Assembly: GCA_017964785.1 (NCBI GenBank)
Contig: JAGCRH010000044.1
Span: 1 to 35,137 of the forward strand
Reading direction: 5' to 3'
Length of the DNA: 35,137 bases
DNA from: Prevotella sp.
Lineage (GTDB): Bacteria; Bacteroidota; Bacteroidia; Bacteroidales; Bacteroidaceae
In this document: positions 15,871-24,741 of the stretch, piece after piece
How the letters are laid out: every line of letters begins with the position of its first letter
Position numbering within the stretch: position 1 is the first letter of the stretch
Position numbers and translations under genes: made by a program
The notes under the pieces: generated by a model
Database searches by the model: none
Seen by the model: only the letters and a program-made list of their open reading frames with translations
What the model was told of the DNA's origin: nothing

Positions 15871-18591
15871 ATGGAATTAGCAAGCAAATACGACCCAAAA
15901 GAGGTCGAAGGCAAATGGTACCAGTACTGGCTGGACCACAAACTTTTTTCAAGTAAACCCGACGGACGCGAACCCTATACCATCGTGATTCCACCGCCCA
16001 ACGTGACGGGTGTGCTCCACATGGGACACATGCTGAACAACACCATTCAGGATATCCTCATCCGCCGAGCCCGTATGGAAGGCAAAAATGCCCTTTGGGT
16101 ACCAGGTACAGACCATGCCTCTATCGCTACGGAAGCCAAGGTGGTGAAGAAACTCGCAGAGCAGGGTATCAAGAAACATGATCTGACCCGTGATCAGTTC
16201 TTGGAGCATGCCTGGGACTGGACCCACGAGCACGGTGGCATCATCTTGAAGCAGTTGCGTCGCTTAGGTGCTTCCTGCGACTGGGACCGTACCGCCTTCA
16301 CAATGGACGAGAAGCGTAGCGAGAGTGTCATCAAGGTGTTCGTTGACCTCTATAACAAAGGCCTCATCTATCGTGGACTCCGTATGGTGAACTGGGATCC
16401 GAAGGCCCTCACCGCCCTCTCTACCGAGGAGGTCATCTATAAAGAGGAACAGAGTCATCTCTTCCACCTGAAATACTACGTGGCAGATTTGAAGGCCCTC
16501 GATAATGAGGAAGCCCTGAAAGCCGAAGGCAATATCATCCACAAGGATGCCAAAGGCTATTACGCTGTTGTTGCCACCACCCGTCCTGAGACTATCATGG
16601 GTGATACCGCCATGTGTATCAATCCCAAGGACCCAAAAAACCAGTGGTTGAAGGGCCGCAAGGTGATTGTGCCTCTGGTGAACCGTGTGATCCCCGTCAT
16701 CGAGGACCGTTATGTGGATATCGAGTTCGGTACGGGTTGCTTGAAGGTGACACCTGCCCACGATACCAACGACTATATGTTGGGTAAGACCCACAACCTC
16801 GAAACCATCGACATCTTCAATGCTGACGGCACCATCTCTGAGCAGTCTCCTATCTACGTGGGCATGGACCGTATGGACTGCCGCAAGCAGATTTCGAAGG
16901 ATTTGCAGGAGGCAGGTCTGATGGAGAAGATTGAGGACTATGTCAATAAGGTGGGCTACTCGGAGCGCAACCCCGACACCGCCATCGAACCACGCCTCTC
17001 ACTACAATGGTTCCTGAAGATGAAGCACTTTGCCGACATCGCCCTGCCGCCCGTACTCAATGGTGAGATGCATTTCTATCCACAGAAATATGTCAACACC
17101 TATAAGAACTGGCTCGAAAACATTCAGGACTGGTGTATCTCGCGCCAACTCTGGTGGGGACACCGTATTCCGGCCTACTACTACAACGAGAACGACGACT
17201 ATGTAGTTGCAACCACCCGTGAGGAAGCCCTGAAACTGGCTCAGCAGAAGGATCCGAAGGTAACTGATGCCGACCTGCGTCAGGATGAGGATGCCCTCGA
17301 CACCTGGTTCTCTTCTTGGCTCTGGCCCGTATCCCTCTTCGACGGCATCAACAACCCCGGCAATGAGGAAATCAACTACTACTACCCTACCTCCGACCTC
17401 GTGACGGCTCCGGATATCATCTTCTTCTGGGTGGCCCGTATGATTATGGCTGGTGAGGAGTATATGGGTAAGTACCCCTTCAAGAATGTCTATTTCACTG
17501 GTATCGTTCGCGACAAACTGGGACGTAAGATGTCCAAGTCACTCGGCAACAGCCCCGACCCCATCGAACTCATCGAGAAGTTCGGTGCCGACGGTGTGCG
17601 TATGGGTATGATGCTCTCCGCCCCTGCCGGTAACGACATCCTCTTCGACGAGGCTCTCTGCGAACAAGGCCGCAACTTCAACAATAAGATCTGGAATGCC
17701 TTCCGTCTGGTGAAGGGCTGGAAGGTTGCCGACATCGAACAGACCGAGACTGGTAAGATTGCCACCTCGTGGTTCGAGGCAAAATTACGCCAGACCAACG
17801 CTGAGATCGGCGACCACTTCAAGAAATACCGTATCTCTGATGCCCTGATGGCTGTCTACAAACTCTTCTGGGACGAGTTCTCATCCTGGTACTTGGAGAT
17901 GGTGAAGCCTGCCTACATCAACGGCGAAGCACAGCCCATCGACAAGACCACCTACGACAAGACCCTCGAGTTCTTCGAGACCTTATTAAAGATGCTCCAT
18001 CCGTTCATGCCGTTCATCACCGAGGAACTCTGGCAGCACCTCTACGACCGCAAGGATGGTGAGAGCATCATGCGTGACAGTCTGAAACTCCCCGATCCCA
18101 CTGAGGCAGACAACCAACTCGCTGCCCAGATCGAGAACGTTAAACAGATTGTTTCTGGTGTCCGTATGGTACGTGCCTCGAAGAACATTGCCCCGAAGGA
18201 GCAACTCGATTTGCAGGTGATCAGCAAATTGCCTGCCGATGAATTATGCATTATGAATTATGCATTATGCATTAAAAAGATGGCCAACCTGAACAATATC
18301 TCTGTGGTAGCCGAGAAGGATGCCACCGCCTCAGCCTTTATGGTAGGTACCGACGAGTTTGCCGTGCCTCTGGGTAACATGATTGATGTAGAGGCAGAGA
18401 TTGCCAAGATGGAGGCCCAGTTACAGCATCTCGAAGGTTTCCTCGCCGGTGTGATGAAGAAACTCTCCAACGAGCGTTTCGTCGCCAACGCCCCTGAGCA
18501 GGTGGTAGCCCTTGAACGCAAGAAGCAGAGCGACTCCGAGGAGAAGATTGCTGCCTTGAAGGAAAGCATCGCCGCCCTGCGTGGAAAATAA
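15871..18591 (+). CDS. valS: valyl-tRNA synthetase, with an in-frame 7-mer repeat insert
   Basis: This class I synthetase charges tRNA-Val. The 906 residues carry the HIGH motif as HMGH (50-53) in [12 protein letters not shown], a CP1 editing domain with [12 protein letters not shown], and KMSKS at 553-557, and end with the usual C-terminal coiled coil (about 840-906). The ATG at 15871 fits the family N-terminus ([20 protein letters not shown]). Between the anticodon-binding domain and the conserved KKMANLNNI segment, residues 791-801 ([11 protein letters not shown]) are encoded by a tandem 7-base repeat of intergenic type. The enzyme otherwise looks intact and, as normally the only ValRS, should be functional. 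A bidirectional terminator follows. Confidence 0.97.
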   Translation: MELASKYDPKEVEGKWYQYWLDHKLFSSKPDGREPYTIVIPPPNVTGVLHMGHMLNNTIQDILIRRARMEGKNALWVPGTDHASIATEAKVVKKLAEQGIKKHDLTRDQFLEHAWDWTHEHGGIILKQLRRLGASCDWDRTAFTMDEKRSESVIKVFVDLYNKGLIYRGLRMVNWDPKALTALSTEEVIYKEEQSHLFHLKYYVADLKALDNEEALKAEGNIIHKDAKGYYAVVATTRPETIMGDTAMCINPKDPKNQWLKGRKVIVPLVNRVIPVIEDRYVDIEFGTGCLKVTPAHDTNDYMLGKTHNLETIDIFNADGTISEQSPIYVGMDRMDCRKQISKDLQEAGLMEKIEDYVNKVGYSERNPDTAIEPRLSLQWFLKMKHFADIALPPVLNGEMHFYPQKYVNTYKNWLENIQDWCISRQLWWGHRIPAYYYNENDDYVVATTREEALKLAQQKDPKVTDADLRQDEDALDTWFSSWLWPVSLFDGINNPGNEEINYYYPTSDLVTAPDIIFFWVARMIMAGEEYMGKYPFKNVYFTGIVRDKLGRKMSKSLGNSPDPIELIEKFGADGVRMGMMLSAPAGNDILFDEALCEQGRNFNNKIWNAFRLVKGWKVADIEQTETGKIATSWFEAKLRQTNAEIGDHFKKYRISDALMAVYKLFWDEFSSWYLEMVKPAYINGEAQPIDKTTYDKTLEFFETLLKMLHPFMPFITEELWQHLYDRKDGESIMRDSLKLPDPTEADNQLAAQIENVKQIVSGVRMVRASKNIAPKEQLDLQVISKLPADELCIMNYALCIKKMANLNNISVVAEKDATASAFMVGTDEFAVPLGNMIDVEAEIAKMEAQLQHLEGFLAGVMKKLSNERFVANAPEQVVALERKKQSDSEEKIAALKESIAALRGK
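18243..18273 (+). repeat. four tandem 7-mers inside valS
   Basis: ATTATGC, ATTATGA, ATTATGC and ATTATGC run without gaps from 18243 to 18270, followed by ATT. The array lies inside the valS reading frame and is translated as [11 protein letters not shown]. Unit length and AT-richness match the intergenic arrays in this window. The bases on both sides return to ordinary GC-richer coding sequence. Confidence 0.9.
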
Positions 18592-18611
18592 GTAACTGGC
18601 TTACATTATAT

Positions 18612-18646
18612 AATAAGGTGTGACTCCAACCGAGCCACACCTTATT
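18612..18646. terminator. bidirectional terminator between valS and the TlpA-like gene
   Basis: AATAAGGTGTG (18612-18622) pairs perfectly over 11 bases with CACACCTTATT (18636-18646), loop 13 bases. It lies between two converging genes. The left arm contains the recurring TAATAAGGT motif. Confidence 0.8.
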
Positions 18647-18649
18647 CGT

Positions 18650-21031
18650 TTATTTCATCTGATCCAACAACCTGGCAAGGTTTTCAAGGTCGCGTGGGTC
18701 AACGTTGAGATCCAACAGATTGCCGTCGCGATTAAAGAGCTTGTACGTAGGCCAACTGTGGACGTTCAGGTGGCGCTCGATGGCCTCCTGTTGCTCTCCT
18801 GGCAGATTGTAGTGGGCCACATTCGGACCGCTGACATTATACTCCTTGATGACATTCTCCCACGAATCCTGTGGACTGCGATTGGCCAGATAGAGATACT
18901 GAATGTCGTAGTCCTTCAGGCGTGCGTACTCTTCCGTAGAGTGACTCAGTGCTTCCTTACAAGGACCGCACCAGGTGCCCCAGATATCCAGGAGCACAAA
19001 CTTACCCTTGTAGGGTTCGACGAGTTTTTTCAGCAGTGCCTCACCCTCAGAGAGGTCAGCAAGATTATCCGACGATTTCAACACGAGTTTGTCGAACTCA
19101 CGGTTCTCGATGGCGAGGTAGTAATCGTTCTGCTTCTCGATCATCGCCATGCAGATGGGATTGTGGATCATGGTCCTCAACGTGTCCATGACGTAGGGCA
19201 GCAGCGACATGCGCTCATGGTCAAGATGATCCAATGCCTGCCGACCAAGGTAGACGTCCTTGATAAAGGGATTGGCACCGAGTGAGTCGAGTGTCAGGAC
19301 ATGTTGTTTCAAGGTGTTGATGAGCATTCCGCCACTGACAATCTTCGAGGCTTTCGGAGCGTTGACGATCTTATCCACCTCCTTGACCAAGTCGGCATTC
19401 AGCGAGTCGAGTTCCTTGGATTTACGTATCTTTGCCTCGATGGTGGGTTCTGCCTCGACGAGCGGAGAGACCTCATCTATCCATTTAGCCCAACGTGTGA
19501 GCAATGCCAGTTCCTCGTCGTTGGAGGCGAATTCCTTGTAGTTGTCACGGAGGCTGTAAGCAAACACGGCATTACGTGCACTTGAGGCATCGTCGATATA
19601 GTCGCGTAGGAAACCACCGAGGTCGCGATGCAGTGTATAAGGCTTCTCCATCTTCGTCCAGAACGTGTCGTAGGCATAGCGGCGGGCATGGTCAGAGAGT
19701 TGCATACCTTTCCCACGGAAGCGGGCCTGTCCGAAGGCACGTGCTTGCTGCGCCAGCGTGTTACCTTTTCTATAAAAGTTGAAGCGGGTGGAGAGCGTAG
19801 GATGCTGCTCACAGAGTGCATCGATGTTGGCGTATTGTGCCTTGAGGAGACTATCGACCGAGGTGATGTAGGGTTCAAAGAGTTCCTCACCGCCTTTGCC
19901 GGCACTCTCCACACCATCATACAAATCTATGGTCTTCCAGTCGAGCGGATACTTGAAGAGTTCGTTTTGCAGGCGGCAGTCCTCACCCATAACGAAACGG
20001 CGTCCCTCCTTGAAGTCGTAGAGCATGAAATAGGTCTTACCCGGCTCGAACATCGTGCGGATAAAGCAGCGGCGCCAATCAATGTAGAACCCCGTACTGT
20101 TCGCGATCGGAATCTTCACCGTGAAGCGACCCTGCTCGTCCAGATCGGCACTGACAGACTGCTGCTTGTCCGTAAAGAGGTCTGTATAACCGAAGTCGAA
20201 AGTCTTCAGCTGCTTGTAGTGCTCCGGCATATCTTTGATCCAGCCGATGACGGTAACGGTATCCTCCTTATAGCCGGTATCCACAAAGCCCTCACGGGTG
20301 TCCTTCGTGGGGTAGTCAGGCAGGAAACGACCAGTAATCATAGAATAGACCTTCTTCTCGCTGCCAATCTGTATCTGGCGCTGACCCTTCTTGTCCTTGC
20401 CTATCACCACCTTCAATGCCTCGTTGCCGTTTGTCATCACAATCTCGGCCTCGCCAGTCTTCTGGTTCACGTTGCACTGCTTGTAATCCCAGAACTTGCA
20501 GTCGTAGATGGCACAGTCCTCGAAGAAGGCGATCTTCCAGTCGCCCTGGTCGTTTCGCCAGTAGGATGGGAAGATTTGCTTCCAGCGCTCCTCCACAGGT
20601 TTGATGCCCTTGATCTGGAAAGCGCCTTGTCCGTCGCCCTCGATGAAGTCGAATGCCTTGGTGTCCTTGGGCAGCGGCGGAAAGTGAAACGCCATATCAC
20701 GCTTACCGTCCTTGTGCGACTGTTCCTGTTTGCCGAGTTCGATACCGTCGGCAGAAGTGACAGTAAAACGCTGCTCCCCTACTTTCAAATAGGTGTCTTC
20801 TGCAAACCTGAACCAGAAGTCGGGATAGTCCGACCGCTGCTGTGCAGTGATATACACCACGGTCTCGTTGTCCTTCAACTCCACCTTCGTCACGTCGAGG
20901 GCGAGATTGAAGAATCCGTCGCCATTACTGGTTCCATACTCGATGGTGGGCTGATCCCACACCACCTCTTTCGCCTGCCCCGTCATTGCAACGAAGGCCA
21001 GCATCACGGTTGATAATAATAGTTTCTTCAT
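18650..21031 (-). CDS. secreted TlpA-like thioredoxin-fold protein, large N-terminal region
   Basis: The protein is probably a periplasmic thiol-disulfide oxidoreductase. From the ATG at 21031 it has 793 residues, with a signal peptide (MKKLLLSTVMLAFVAMTGQA). An earlier ATG at 21046 lies inside the tandem-repeat spacer and would put a charged MKSKD ahead of the signal, so it is not preferred. The last ~140 residues are a thioredoxin fold: FVLLDIWGTWCGPCKEAL with the CxxC pair at Cys688/Cys691 and a SWPTYKLF cis-Pro segment. The ~640 residues before it are beta-rich and then helical, with no recognised motif. Such N-terminal extensions are common in Bacteroidota TlpA-like proteins. It follows the PspC gene in the PadR-controlled operon. 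Confidence 0.82.
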   Translation of the reverse strand: MKKLLLSTVMLAFVAMTGQAKEVVWDQPTIEYGTSNGDGFFNLALDVTKVELKDNETVVYITAQQRSDYPDFWFRFAEDTYLKVGEQRFTVTSADGIELGKQEQSHKDGKRDMAFHFPPLPKDTKAFDFIEGDGQGAFQIKGIKPVEERWKQIFPSYWRNDQGDWKIAFFEDCAIYDCKFWDYKQCNVNQKTGEAEIVMTNGNEALKVVIGKDKKGQRQIQIGSEKKVYSMITGRFLPDYPTKDTREGFVDTGYKEDTVTVIGWIKDMPEHYKQLKTFDFGYTDLFTDKQQSVSADLDEQGRFTVKIPIANSTGFYIDWRRCFIRTMFEPGKTYFMLYDFKEGRRFVMGEDCRLQNELFKYPLDWKTIDLYDGVESAGKGGEELFEPYITSVDSLLKAQYANIDALCEQHPTLSTRFNFYRKGNTLAQQARAFGQARFRGKGMQLSDHARRYAYDTFWTKMEKPYTLHRDLGGFLRDYIDDASSARNAVFAYSLRDNYKEFASNDEELALLTRWAKWIDEVSPLVEAEPTIEAKIRKSKELDSLNADLVKEVDKIVNAPKASKIVSGGMLINTLKQHVLTLDSLGANPFIKDVYLGRQALDHLDHERMSLLPYVMDTLRTMIHNPICMAMIEKQNDYYLAIENREFDKLVLKSSDNLADLSEGEALLKKLVEPYKGKFVLLDIWGTWCGPCKEALSHSTEEYARLKDYDIQYLYLANRSPQDSWENVIKEYNVSGPNVAHYNLPGEQQEAIERHLNVHSWPTYKLFNRDGNLLDLNVDPRDLENLARLLDQMK

Positions 21032-21034
21032 ATC

Positions 21035-21062
21035 TTTACTTTTCATTTTTCACTTCTCACTT
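21035..21062 (-). repeat. four tandem 7-mers filling a gene junction
   Basis: On the minus strand AAGTGAG, AAGTGAA, AAATGAA and AAGTAAA follow one another exactly (21062 down to 21035). The TGA stop of the PspC gene (21059-21057) is part of the first unit. The next gene begins three bases after the last unit. The whole 25-base junction is thus repeat. Confidence 0.85.
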
Positions 21063-22853
21063 CTTCGGCAGGTCTCCGATACGCGTCACTTTGAAACCAG
21101 TGGCAGAGAACCACTGCGTACGGCAGGGCTCACCCGTAAATTTCTCATCGGTAGAGACACCCCAGGTGATAGTACCGTCGGCAACCACGAGACTGTCGAT
21201 ACTGACAAGCGACCAGCCCTTGCCCTCACCAAAAAAGCCTGACGAACCCTCGGAACTATTCTCCTCATAATCATTGATATAGAACTTAATACCCATCACA
21301 TCGAAGGTCGTCGTACTGCGAAGTCTCTTCTCCGTTGTTGAATCCTTTTTCTGTGCTTTGGCCATTTCCTCGCGACACTGATCCACGAATTCACCACCCG
21401 TATTACCGTAGGCCGGAATCTGTTTGAGTACCGTCTGATTGCCTGTTTTGGCATAGATGAAGGCACCGGGGCCTTCAGCACGGACTAAGCAGTCCAAGCG
21501 ATAGATACCAGGATCCACCTGTCCCGTATGCTCTGCCTGATACACCTCCTCGCAGTCTTCGTTCCAAGCGTCGATATAACGGGCATTGGGATCACCACTC
21601 CAATGTTCTCCGCTGGAAGTCAGATGTGCACAGTTTTCTGCCTTAATCACCTTCCAGCCTTCCCTACGCAGGAACTTCTTATCCTCACGACTCATCATCA
21701 CACCCTGATAGGAATACTTCTTCCACATCAGTTCCTGATACTCCTTGTGCTCCTGCTCCTCTATCCAGACGAGTGCCGGGATCAGGCAGCACAGCGATGC
21801 CACCCACAACACAATCCACAGGATGCGCTGTCCGATACCCATCGGCTGCACCTTGCCCGCCTTCGAGAACAGCATGTGTCCGATGGCATAGAGAGGAATG
21901 GTAAGGGCGAGTATCAGACCCACGATGAAGACAATCACAATCCAGGGCTGCACATCAAGCAGGATGGGCAAGTCCAGACGATCCAAGTCGAAGGGCAGGG
22001 GCATTCCCACCGACGGAACGGTAAAGATGACCACCAGCGATACGATGATCAGCAACAGACACACCAACAGCACCACCCCTACTATCGCAGCGATAGCCAC
22101 GAAGAAAGCAGCGAGAATAGAAAAAATCACGGAAAAGACCGACCCCAGACAACCCCTTCGACGCTGCACGGGTTCCTTGTCCTCAATCACCACATCCGCC
22201 AGGTTCTGTGGCGTCACATCCTTACCCTCCATCTCCAGCACCTGCTTGGGTGTTTCAGCCACAGGCAGCACGATGGCCAGCACGATGTACAGAATCACGA
22301 AGGCCAGATTCACATGGAAGTAGAATCCGAAATGGAACAGATGGAGTATGGGTGCCAGGAAGAAGTTCGAAGCCAACAGCAACAGCACAAAGCCGATGCG
22401 CCACCACGTGACATCCGATCCCGTATAGGTAGCAATGCCGGAGAGCACTCCAGCCAGCATCTTATCGTTGGGATTGCGGTAGAGCCTCTTACCGGCTGTC
22501 CTCGCACGGAAATTGTCCTTGATACCTTGGGCGGCTGTGTGGAACGAGTCATACTTATGTCCGCTGTTCTCGCCGTCGTTCTTCTCTTCCTCGCCAGTCA
22601 GTTCCTCCGGCTTACCGATACGGGTGATGATATCCTTCACGTGCTCGATGGTGATGGCCTCGATGCCCTGCTGGTTCAGTTCTTCAAACAACTCGGCGAT
22701 ACGGGCCTCGATGTCGTTGACGATTTCCTCGCCGCCCTCCTCATGTCCGAACGACTGACGGAGCGACTCAATATACTGCTGTAACAGTTCGTAGGCATCC
22801 TCGTCAATCTGAAACAGGCGCCCACACAGGTTGATGGTAATGTTCTTCTTCAT
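21057..22853 (-). CDS. PspC-domain membrane protein
   Basis: The 598-residue protein starts with a ~90-residue cytoplasmic region (ITINLCGRLFQIDEDAYELL, helical, acidic) found ahead of PspC domains in Bacteroidota. The PspC domain itself (about 118-185) has KRLYRNPNDKMLAGVLSGIA and WWRIGFVLLL. Several more membrane spans follow (about 240-275, 300-330, 340-360), then a ~200-residue outer or periplasmic C-terminal part without a clear motif. PspC-type proteins sense or buffer envelope stress. Preceded by padR in the same operon and followed by the TlpA-like gene. The exact role is not known. Confidence 0.8.
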   Translation of the reverse strand: MKKNITINLCGRLFQIDEDAYELLQQYIESLRQSFGHEEGGEEIVNDIEARIAELFEELNQQGIEAITIEHVKDIITRIGKPEELTGEEEKNDGENSGHKYDSFHTAAQGIKDNFRARTAGKRLYRNPNDKMLAGVLSGIATYTGSDVTWWRIGFVLLLLASNFFLAPILHLFHFGFYFHVNLAFVILYIVLAIVLPVAETPKQVLEMEGKDVTPQNLADVVIEDKEPVQRRRGCLGSVFSVIFSILAAFFVAIAAIVGVVLLVCLLLIIVSLVVIFTVPSVGMPLPFDLDRLDLPILLDVQPWIVIVFIVGLILALTIPLYAIGHMLFSKAGKVQPMGIGQRILWIVLWVASLCCLIPALVWIEEQEHKEYQELMWKKYSYQGVMMSREDKKFLRREGWKVIKAENCAHLTSSGEHWSGDPNARYIDAWNEDCEEVYQAEHTGQVDPGIYRLDCLVRAEGPGAFIYAKTGNQTVLKQIPAYGNTGGEFVDQCREEMAKAQKKDSTTEKRLRSTTTFDVMGIKFYINDYEENSSEGSSGFFGEGKGWSLVSIDSLVVADGTITWGVSTDEKFTGEPCRTQWFSATGFKVTRIGDLPKK

Positions 22854-22857
22854 ATTA

Positions 22858-22888
22858 TTTCAATTTTTCAATTTTCAATTCTTCAATT
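22858..22888 (-). repeat. tandem 8-mers filling the padR-PspC gene junction
   Basis: On the minus strand AATTGAAG, AATTGAAA, ATTGAAA (one base short) and AATTGAAA are contiguous. The last codons and TGA stop of padR (22877-22875) lie inside the array, which stops five bases before the next ATG. The unit is the same family as at 4206-4260. Confidence 0.85.
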
Positions 22889-23228
22889 CTAACAACTGTG
22901 GTGTGATGTTTTTGAGATAATTCACGGTGTTGTCGAGTTCATTCCAGGCGCCGTCGAGCCCTTCAAGGAACTGTTCCCCCTCTTTGCTGAGGGCATAGTA
23001 CTTGCGGGGAGGTCCCTGCGTCGATTCCTGCCACTCGTATTGCAGCAGTCCGTCGTTCTTCAAGCGGGTCAGCAGTGGGTAGAGTGTTCCCTCCACCACG
23101 AGCAGTTCCGCATTCTTCAATTGTTGGATAATGTCACTGGCGTACGACGGACGGTGTTTCAGGAGTAGCAGTACGCAGTACTCCAACATCCCTTTCCGCA
23201 TCTGTGACTTTGCATTCTCGATATTCAT
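22875..23228 (-). CDS. PadR-family transcriptional regulator
   Basis: The 117-residue winged-helix repressor matches the PadR family: KGMLEYCVLLLLKHRPSYASDIIQQLKNAELLVVEGTLYPLLTRLKNDGLLQYEW contains the recognition helix and the TLYPLLxRLxxxGLL wing typical of the family. A PPRKYYALSKEGEQFL segment follows, then a C-terminal dimerisation helix. It is the first gene of padR-PspC-TlpA. The promoter lies in a large inverted repeat (23266-23308), so negative autoregulation is likely. The last residues (LELKN) are encoded within the tandem 8-mers of the junction. Confidence 0.93.
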   Translation of the reverse strand: MNIENAKSQMRKGMLEYCVLLLLKHRPSYASDIIQQLKNAELLVVEGTLYPLLTRLKNDGLLQYEWQESTQGPPRKYYALSKEGEQFLEGLDGAWNELDNTVNYLKNITPQLLELKN

Positions 23229-23256
23229 AATTGAGACAAATTAATCATTTCGGGTG

Positions 23257-23287
23257 CAAAGATAAGCAAAAACTTAGTACCTTGCAA
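23257..23287 (-). promoter_or_regulatory. promoter of the padR operon
   Basis: The minus strand has TTG (23285-23287), a 20-base spacer and TATCTTTG (23257-23264), 29 bases before the padR ATG. The -33 TTG falls in the 5-base centre of the inverted repeat at 23266-23308. Confidence 0.75.
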
Positions 23288-23308
23288 TACAAAGTACTAA
23301 GTTTTTGC
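23266..23308. promoter_or_regulatory. large palindromic operator, probably for PadR
   Basis: Left arm GCAAAAACTTAGTACCTTG (23266-23284) and right arm CAAAGTACTAAGTTTTTGC (23290-23308) are inverted copies over 19 bases with one mismatch, around a 5-base centre CAATA. The site covers the -33 box and most of the spacer of the padR promoter, so bound protein would block transcription. A core AGTACYTTG-N5-CAARGTACT is the likely recognition unit. PadR as the binder is inferred from adjacency. Confidence 0.75.
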
Positions 23309-23388
23309 CAAGAATTATATCTATTTAACAGTTAAGCCCTTCCGCTCTCCTATATATAATAAGGTGGGAGTCTTATTTTGTGAGTTCG

Positions 23389-23425
23389 AAAAAATCGGAC
23401 TGACCAAACATCAATCCGTTTTTTT
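23389..23425. terminator. bidirectional terminator after the XRE gene
   Basis: CGGACTGA (23396-23403) pairs with TCAATCCG (23411-23418), one G-T pair, loop 7. It has T7 on the plus side (23419-23425) and an A run on the other side that gives T6 on the minus strand. It ends the DUF2975-XRE unit 4-40 bases after its stop codon. Confidence 0.85.
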
Positions 23426-23428
23426 GAA

Positions 23429-23635
23429 TCATTGAGGGCTGTATTCAAGGATGTCGCCCGGCTGACAGTCCAGGGCCTTGCAGATAGCCTCTAAGGTAGA
23501 GAATCGGATGGCCTTTGCCTTACCCGTCTTCAAGATGGAGAGGTTGGCCTGGGTGATGCCGATCCGCTCGGCCAGTTCCTGCGACGACATCTTACGCTTT
23601 GCCATCATCACATCTACATTTACGATGATACTCAT
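23429..23635 (-). CDS. XRE-family (Cro/C1 HTH) regulator
   Basis: The 68-residue protein is essentially one helix-turn-helix domain: MAKRKMSSQELAERIGITQANLS contains the first helices, and ILKTGKAKAIRFSTLEAICKALDCQPGDILEY completes the fold. It matches the small YozG-like regulators that accompany DUF2975 membrane proteins. It starts 12 bases after the DUF2975 stop codon. The likely role is control of its own unit; the partner signal is unknown. Confidence 0.92.
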   Translation of the reverse strand: MSIIVNVDVMMAKRKMSSQELAERIGITQANLSILKTGKAKAIRFSTLEAICKALDCQPGDILEYSPQ

Positions 23636-23647
23636 AAGGCTTTACTG

Positions 23648-24373
23648 TTAGATGGTTAGTTCCTGTTCTTCCTTCAAATCCTTACCCATCAGGATGATCT
23701 GCGAGATAATCATCAGCGCCAGACCAGTGAGGATAAACATACTGTTAGCGTCATTCTTAAACACAACATAATAGTCGGCCAACTGAATATGATACATATT
23801 ATAACGCGTGATGGCGTAACAGACAATCGTCTGATACAGGTAAAGGGCGCTGAGCAGGATACCTGTGATTTCGAGGTATTTGGATACTTGCGTCACAAAG
23901 ATATTGCCCCTGCGAATGTTGCGGATCAGTTTAATCACCAAACTAAGTATCCAGACAATCACAATGAGTGCGACGACGGATGTGATGACGGAAACGACAA
24001 AAAGAACATTAAAGAACCTTTTTTGCGAGGCGGGAACAGACAGTTTCACTTTTTGCATCTCCACCATGTAGGTCTGCAACTCTACCCCATCACTGTCTGA
24101 CATTTTTGCCGTTGAGATAAGCGACTTTTGCTTGAACTTGTCTTTTGGCGCCACATAGACTTCATAGCCGTATGTTTCATGATTGGTGGTGATGACACTA
24201 CCGTCTGGAAGTGTCTCACGAGTCATAAACTCGGGCGGACAATCCACAAATTCCAATTTGTCATTAGGAGTTGCATACCACATGGACTCGTGGAAATAGA
24301 AAACGTTGGTTACAACCAAAATGATGAGTACTGCAACAAACAGCGTGCTGTAAATTTTTAGTTTATTGTTCAT
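23648..24373 (-). CDS. DUF2975 membrane protein
   Basis: The 241-residue protein has an N-terminal span (about 7-27), a ~90-residue extracytoplasmic loop, then three spans at about 118-150, 165-187 and 208-228. It matches the architecture of DUF2975 proteins, which are usually paired with a small XRE regulator, as here. Between spans two and three lies a basic cytoplasmic turn (KLIRNIRRGNIFVTQVSKYLE), which resembles the family's conserved RRGxxF segment. The molecular function is not established. Confidence 0.8.
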   Translation of the reverse strand: MNNKLKIYSTLFVAVLIILVVTNVFYFHESMWYATPNDKLEFVDCPPEFMTRETLPDGSVITTNHETYGYEVYVAPKDKFKQKSLISTAKMSDSDGVELQTYMVEMQKVKLSVPASQKRFFNVLFVVSVITSVVALIVIVWILSLVIKLIRNIRRGNIFVTQVSKYLEITGILLSALYLYQTIVCYAITRYNMYHIQLADYYVVFKNDANSMFILTGLALMIISQIILMGKDLKEEQELTI

Positions 24374-24415
24374 AATTCAGAAAGTTTTATTGTTATACGA
24401 TAAATAATTTCGGTG

Positions 24416-24445
24416 CAAAGATAAATAGAATTTTCGAAATGGCAA
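24416..24445 (-). promoter_or_regulatory. promoter of the DUF2975-XRE unit
   Basis: The minus strand has TTG (24443-24445), a 19-base spacer and TATCTTTG (24416-24423), 43 bases before the ATG. A second TATCTTTG at 24518-24525 could be an additional upstream start. Confidence 0.65.
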
Positions 24446-24582
24446 TGGAAAACGATGTTAAATTATCGAAAAACAATAATATTTTGTTCCAAAACAGTTT
24501 GTTTGCATATTATTTTGCAAAGATAGTGTTATTTATTTTAATAAGGTTCACTTCATCGCGAGGTACAAGGGGAGGGAGAGGA

Positions 24583-24662
24583 GATGTTCTATTTCACTCC
24601 AAATTATCTACATTTTACCTTTCGACGTCAAAAGGAACAAATTTGTAGTCAAATAGAACATC
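24583..24662. promoter_or_regulatory. 80-base dyad in the DUF2975/patatin intergenic region
   Basis: GATGTTCTATTT (24583-24594) is an exact inverted copy of AAATAGAACATC (24651-24662). Inside lies a smaller imperfect palindrome centred on GACGTC (CCTTTCGACGTCAAAAGG, one mismatched pair). The right arm ends at the expected -33 zone of the patatin gene. The 368-base gap 24374-24741 otherwise holds only the promoters listed. It may be an operator pair or a structured RNA. Confidence 0.5.
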
Positions 24663-24681
24663 AAATTTACAAAATATTGAG

Positions 24682-24689
24682 TAATTTTG
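24682..24689 (+). promoter_or_regulatory. -7 box for the patatin gene
   Basis: TAATTTTG lies 53 bases before the ATG at 24742. No clear TTTG is found 19-21 bases upstream; that position is the end of the inverted-repeat arm. Confidence 0.5.
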
Positions 24690-24741
24690 CAGTCGAATAC
24701 GACATTTATGAAACAGCAGGAAGAAATTACGGTTTAATAAT

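Noticed and set aside
19628..21013. Long 461-codon plus-strand frame
   Set aside because: It lies fully antisense to the TlpA-like gene, has no domain, and its open state follows from the codon bias of the real gene.
21528..22784. Long 418-codon plus-strand frame rich in His and Gln
   Set aside because: Antisense to the PspC gene; its composition (many HH, QQ, HHP runs) is typical of a shadow frame.
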